This document shows positions 6,558 through 8,192 of a stretch of 8,192 nucleotides of DNA, piece by piece. The position numbers were made by a program, and so were the translations under genes. The notes below the pieces were generated by a model that was not told the DNA's origin, did not search any database, and worked only from the letters and a program-made list of their open reading frames with translations. The stretch is from assembly GCA_027488265.1 (NCBI GenBank), contig JAIYCA010000121.1:1-8192 (forward strand), written 5' to 3'. Origin of the DNA: Planctomycetaceae bacterium. Its GTDB lineage: Bacteria; Planctomycetota; Phycisphaerae; Phycisphaerales; SM1A02. The stretch's first letter is position 1, and every line of letters starts with the position of its first letter.

Positions 6558-6579
6558 GCGGTTCGATCCATCGAACCGC
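6558..6579. promoter_or_regulatory. Near-perfect 22-bp palindrome, possible operator or hairpin
   Basis: Perfect 10-bp arms GCGGTTCGAT (6558-6567) and ATCGAACCGC (6570-6579) flank a 2-bp centre, CC. It sits in the 249-bp gap between ubiE (ending at 6717) and the B12-type gene (starting at 6467). The tiny centre favours a dimer-binding DNA site over an RNA terminator. No strong T tract follows on the minus strand (only ATTT), although a weak terminator for ubiE is possible. I saw no clear gene and no convincing -35/-10 pair in the rest of the gap. Confidence 0.5.
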
Positions 6580-6716
6580 GAGCGACAATCAACCGATCCG
6601 ACGCTCCATTTCGCGCTACGTGGGTCAATCGAGATGATTCAGAAAACGACGCCGAAGATCCCGCAAAAGTCGCCGAACATAGACTCAGTGGTCGACGCGA
6701 ACGTCCTGTCCGGTGC

Positions 6717-7526
6717 TTACGCCTTCGCGACGCGACCGCGGGTGAGAATGCACGTTCCGAAGGTCAGCTCCTTCTGATCGACCTCCGCGAAACCTGACTC
6801 CAGGACCGCAGCGCGCAGGCGATCGCGATTCAGAAACGTCTCAACCGACCGAGGCAGATACCGATACGCACCCGAGCGGTCGCGAGCTAGGAGCGACGCG
6901 GTCCACGGCATGATGCGGTGCGTGTAAAGGCGGTTCATCGCGCGGATGAAGCCGTTCCGCGGCTCGTCAAACTCCAGCACCACGAGCCGTCCTCCTGGTC
7001 GCAGAATTCGGCGGAACTCCCGCAGCGCTTTCAAGGGCTCGCTGACGTTCCGAAGACCGAAAGCAATCGTCACGACGTCAGCGCACGCGTCAGGAAGATC
7101 GAGCGCCATCGCGTCGCCTTCAACATAGACCGGCGCAACGCGTGCCAATCCCGCAGGATTGGAAGTGAGCGGAGTTGCATTCGGAGATGCCTTTGTGCCA
7201 TTCGCGGCACTCTTGACTCGCGCGATGTCGAGCATCGGAGCGGTGAAGTCAATGCCTGTGACCTTGGCCGCTCCAGAAGTCGCGAAGAGTTCCGTGAGGT
7301 CGCCTGTTCCGCATGCCACATCGACAACGGTTTCACCGAGTCGAACCTCCGACATGCGAACCGCTTCTCGTCGCCATCGTTGGTCGAGTCCGAACGAGTG
7401 CACGCGGTTGTTGAGGTCATAAGCCCCTGCGATCGACGCGAACATGTCGCGTACCTTCGCGGCCTTGTCGCTGCGAGCGTGAGGGTCTTGCGCGAGTTCT
7501 TGAGTTTGCCAGACCGCTTTGGGCAT
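6717..7526 (-). CDS. ubiE/menG: Demethylmenaquinone/ubiquinone C-methyltransferase
   Basis: This enzyme transfers a methyl group from S-adenosylmethionine to the ring of demethylmenaquinone (or a ubiquinone precursor) at the last or near-last step of quinone synthesis. The product has 269 aa. Signatures in order: VRDMFASIAGAYDLNNRVHS (25-44), DQRWRREAV (48-56), SAM motif I VVDVACGTGDLTE (67-79), GIDFTAPML (91-99), GDAMALDLPDACADVV (137-152), AFGLRNV (155-161) and LREFRRILRPGGRLVVLEF (168-186). Together they identify UbiE/MenG rather than a generic methyltransferase. A low-complexity insert (about 106-132, rich in Ala, Asn, Thr and Pro) makes it slightly longer than the roughly 250-aa E. coli protein. 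The ATG at 7526 fits the family N terminus; the frame runs to a GTG at 7679, but that would cross the divergent gene. Whether it acts in the menaquinone or the ubiquinone pathway cannot be decided here. Confidence 0.93.
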   Translation of the reverse strand: MPKAVWQTQELAQDPHARSDKAAKVRDMFASIAGAYDLNNRVHSFGLDQRWRREAVRMSEVRLGETVVDVACGTGDLTELFATSGAAKVTGIDFTAPMLDIARVKSAANGTKASPNATPLTSNPAGLARVAPVYVEGDAMALDLPDACADVVTIAFGLRNVSEPLKALREFRRILRPGGRLVVLEFDEPRNGFIRAMNRLYTHRIMPWTASLLARDRSGAYRYLPRSVETFLNRDRLRAAVLESGFAEVDQKELTFGTCILTRGRVAKA

Positions 7527-7535
7527 AGGGCGGCG

Positions 7536-7541
7536 AGTATA
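7536..7541 (-). promoter_or_regulatory. -10-like box close to the ubiE start
   Basis: On the minus strand TATACT ends 9 nt before the ATG at 7526, so transcription would begin within about 0-4 nt of the start codon. No convincing -35 is seen at the usual spacing (CGCATG there). No Shine-Dalgarno site precedes the ATG (GCCGCCCT), which fits a leaderless mRNA. Confidence 0.45.
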
Positions 7542-7582
7542 GGCCACCCCCACGCATCCATGCGCGCGCCGTGCCACTCCGC

Positions 7583-7588
7583 TACATT
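7583..7588 (+). promoter_or_regulatory. -10-like box close to the amidohydrolase-fold gene start
   Basis: TACATT ends 8 nt before the ATG at 7597, which puts the expected transcription start at or next to the start codon. The 8 bases between (CCGCGCGG) are palindromic and contain no Shine-Dalgarno site. No clear -35 was seen. Confidence 0.4.
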
Positions 7589-7596
7589 CCGCGCGG

Positions 7597-8192
7597 ATGA
7601 TTGTTGATCTCGAAACACGACTCTGGACGCGCATCGATGACCTCGGTGACGAAGTTGCGAGCGCGGTGCGTCGAAACACCGCGGGTCGCTGGCTGCAGCC
7701 GGATGCGTCGCAAGAGGTCCATCACAGCGCCGTCCGCGCGGTGGATGCAGCGTTGGTTCTGGGATATCTCAACAATAATGTCCGTGGTGGCATTCGTGAG
7801 GCGCAGCTTCTCGAAGCAGTCGCGCGCAGCGAAGGGCGTCTCTTCTACGCTCGAGCAATCGATCCAACGTCTCATGATGCAGTCGCATCCGTGGAATCCG
7901 CGCGCGCCGTCGGCGCGAGTGGAATTTGGCTTGATCCTTCACTGCAAGGATTTCATCCAGCGGATACCCGAGCTATGAAGGTCTTCGATCGAGCGGAGGC
8001 AAACCAGCTTCCGGTCTTCTTCGGTTGGTCTGGGCCAACACCCCCCTCCGCGCGACTCGAGTACGCGCGCCCGTACCTTCTCGATGAGGTCGCACGCGCA
8101 TTCCCGCGACTTTCGATGGTGATTGGCGGATTCGGCGCGCCGTTCCTCGCTGAGACGCTCGCACTTCTCGCAAAGCATGATCGCGTGTTTAC
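7597..8192 (+). CDS. Amidohydrolase-fold protein lacking the metal-ligand histidines (3' end missing)
   Basis: The first 198 residues are visible and the gene runs off the window. The layout matches amidohydrolase family 2 (TIM-barrel, COG2159 type): an N-terminal strand MIVDLETRLW, a mid segment with FYARAIDP and GASGIWLDPSLQGFHPADTRAMKVFDRA, then a strand LPVFFGW. A segment YARPYLLDEVARAFPRLSMVIGGFGAPFLAETLALLAKHDRVF follows, equivalent to the usual 'lldevarrFPdlkivlaHlG' block. In active members the first strand reads DxHxH; here it is Asp4-Leu-Glu6-Thr-Arg8. The His at the end of the LPVxxH strand is Gly143, and the His of the xHxG strand is Gly178. The usual ligands visible in this part are therefore gone, so hydrolysis by the family mechanism is unlikely. 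It may be a binding or regulatory pseudoenzyme. The ATG at 7597 matches the family N terminus exactly. It is divergent from ubiE. Confidence 0.82.
   Translation, partial: MIVDLETRLWTRIDDLGDEVASAVRRNTAGRWLQPDASQEVHHSAVRAVDAALVLGYLNNNVRGGIREAQLLEAVARSEGRLFYARAIDPTSHDAVASVESARAVGASGIWLDPSLQGFHPADTRAMKVFDRAEANQLPVFFGWSGPTPPSARLEYARPYLLDEVARAFPRLSMVIGGFGAPFLAETLALLAKHDRVF

Noticed and set aside
7527..7679. Longer ubiE start at GTG 7679
   Set aside because: It would add 51 Arg/Ser-rich residues not found in the family and would overlap the divergent gene and both promoter candidates.

Overview
The window is about 58% GC (estimated by eye), gene-dense and bacterial. It holds eight protein genes, the first and last cut by the window edges. 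I see no rRNA, tRNA, CRISPR array, insertion sequence or other mobile element. The gene style suggests a planctomycete, perhaps of the Phycisphaerae: an ECF sigma factor followed by a small membrane protein and a large secreted protein of unknown type, many genes with weak Shine-Dalgarno sites, and a helical-cap B12-type protein. This placement is an inference from style, not from a marker gene.

Layout. Positions 1-1565 (+) carry two related thioredoxin-fold proteins in tandem. The first is exported or tethered through a Thr/Pro-rich linker. The second is fused to a multi-helix membrane domain. Both have a redox-type CxxC and a second, shared CxxC. The second gene runs 29 bp into the convergent gene tilS.

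Positions 1537-5495 (-) look like one transcription unit, in order of transcription: ECF sigma factor, a single-pass membrane protein placed like an anti-sigma factor (ATGA overlap), a large signal-peptide protein of unknown function, then tilS (tRNA-Ile lysidine synthase). A GGAAC-N16-CGTA promoter candidate lies about 45 bp upstream of the sigma gene and suggests autoregulation.

Positions 5652-6467 (-) carry a B12-binding-type protein in which the cobalamin-ligand motif is not recognisable, followed by a strong intrinsic terminator. The 249-bp gap upstream of it (6468-6716) holds a near-perfect palindrome and a smaller hairpin.

Positions 6717-7526 (-) carry the menaquinone/ubiquinone methyltransferase gene ubiE/menG. 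A 70-bp divergent intergenic region separates it from a forward gene at 7597 that continues past the window. Both divergent genes have a -10-like box 8-9 nt from their start codon and no Shine-Dalgarno site, so both may give leaderless mRNAs. The forward gene encodes an amidohydrolase-fold protein in which the usual metal-ligand histidines are replaced.

The most interesting items are the likely pseudo-amidohydrolase, the B12-type protein lacking its His ligand, the paired double-CxxC thioredoxin-like proteins, and the sigma-controlled export cluster with its candidate autoregulatory promoter.
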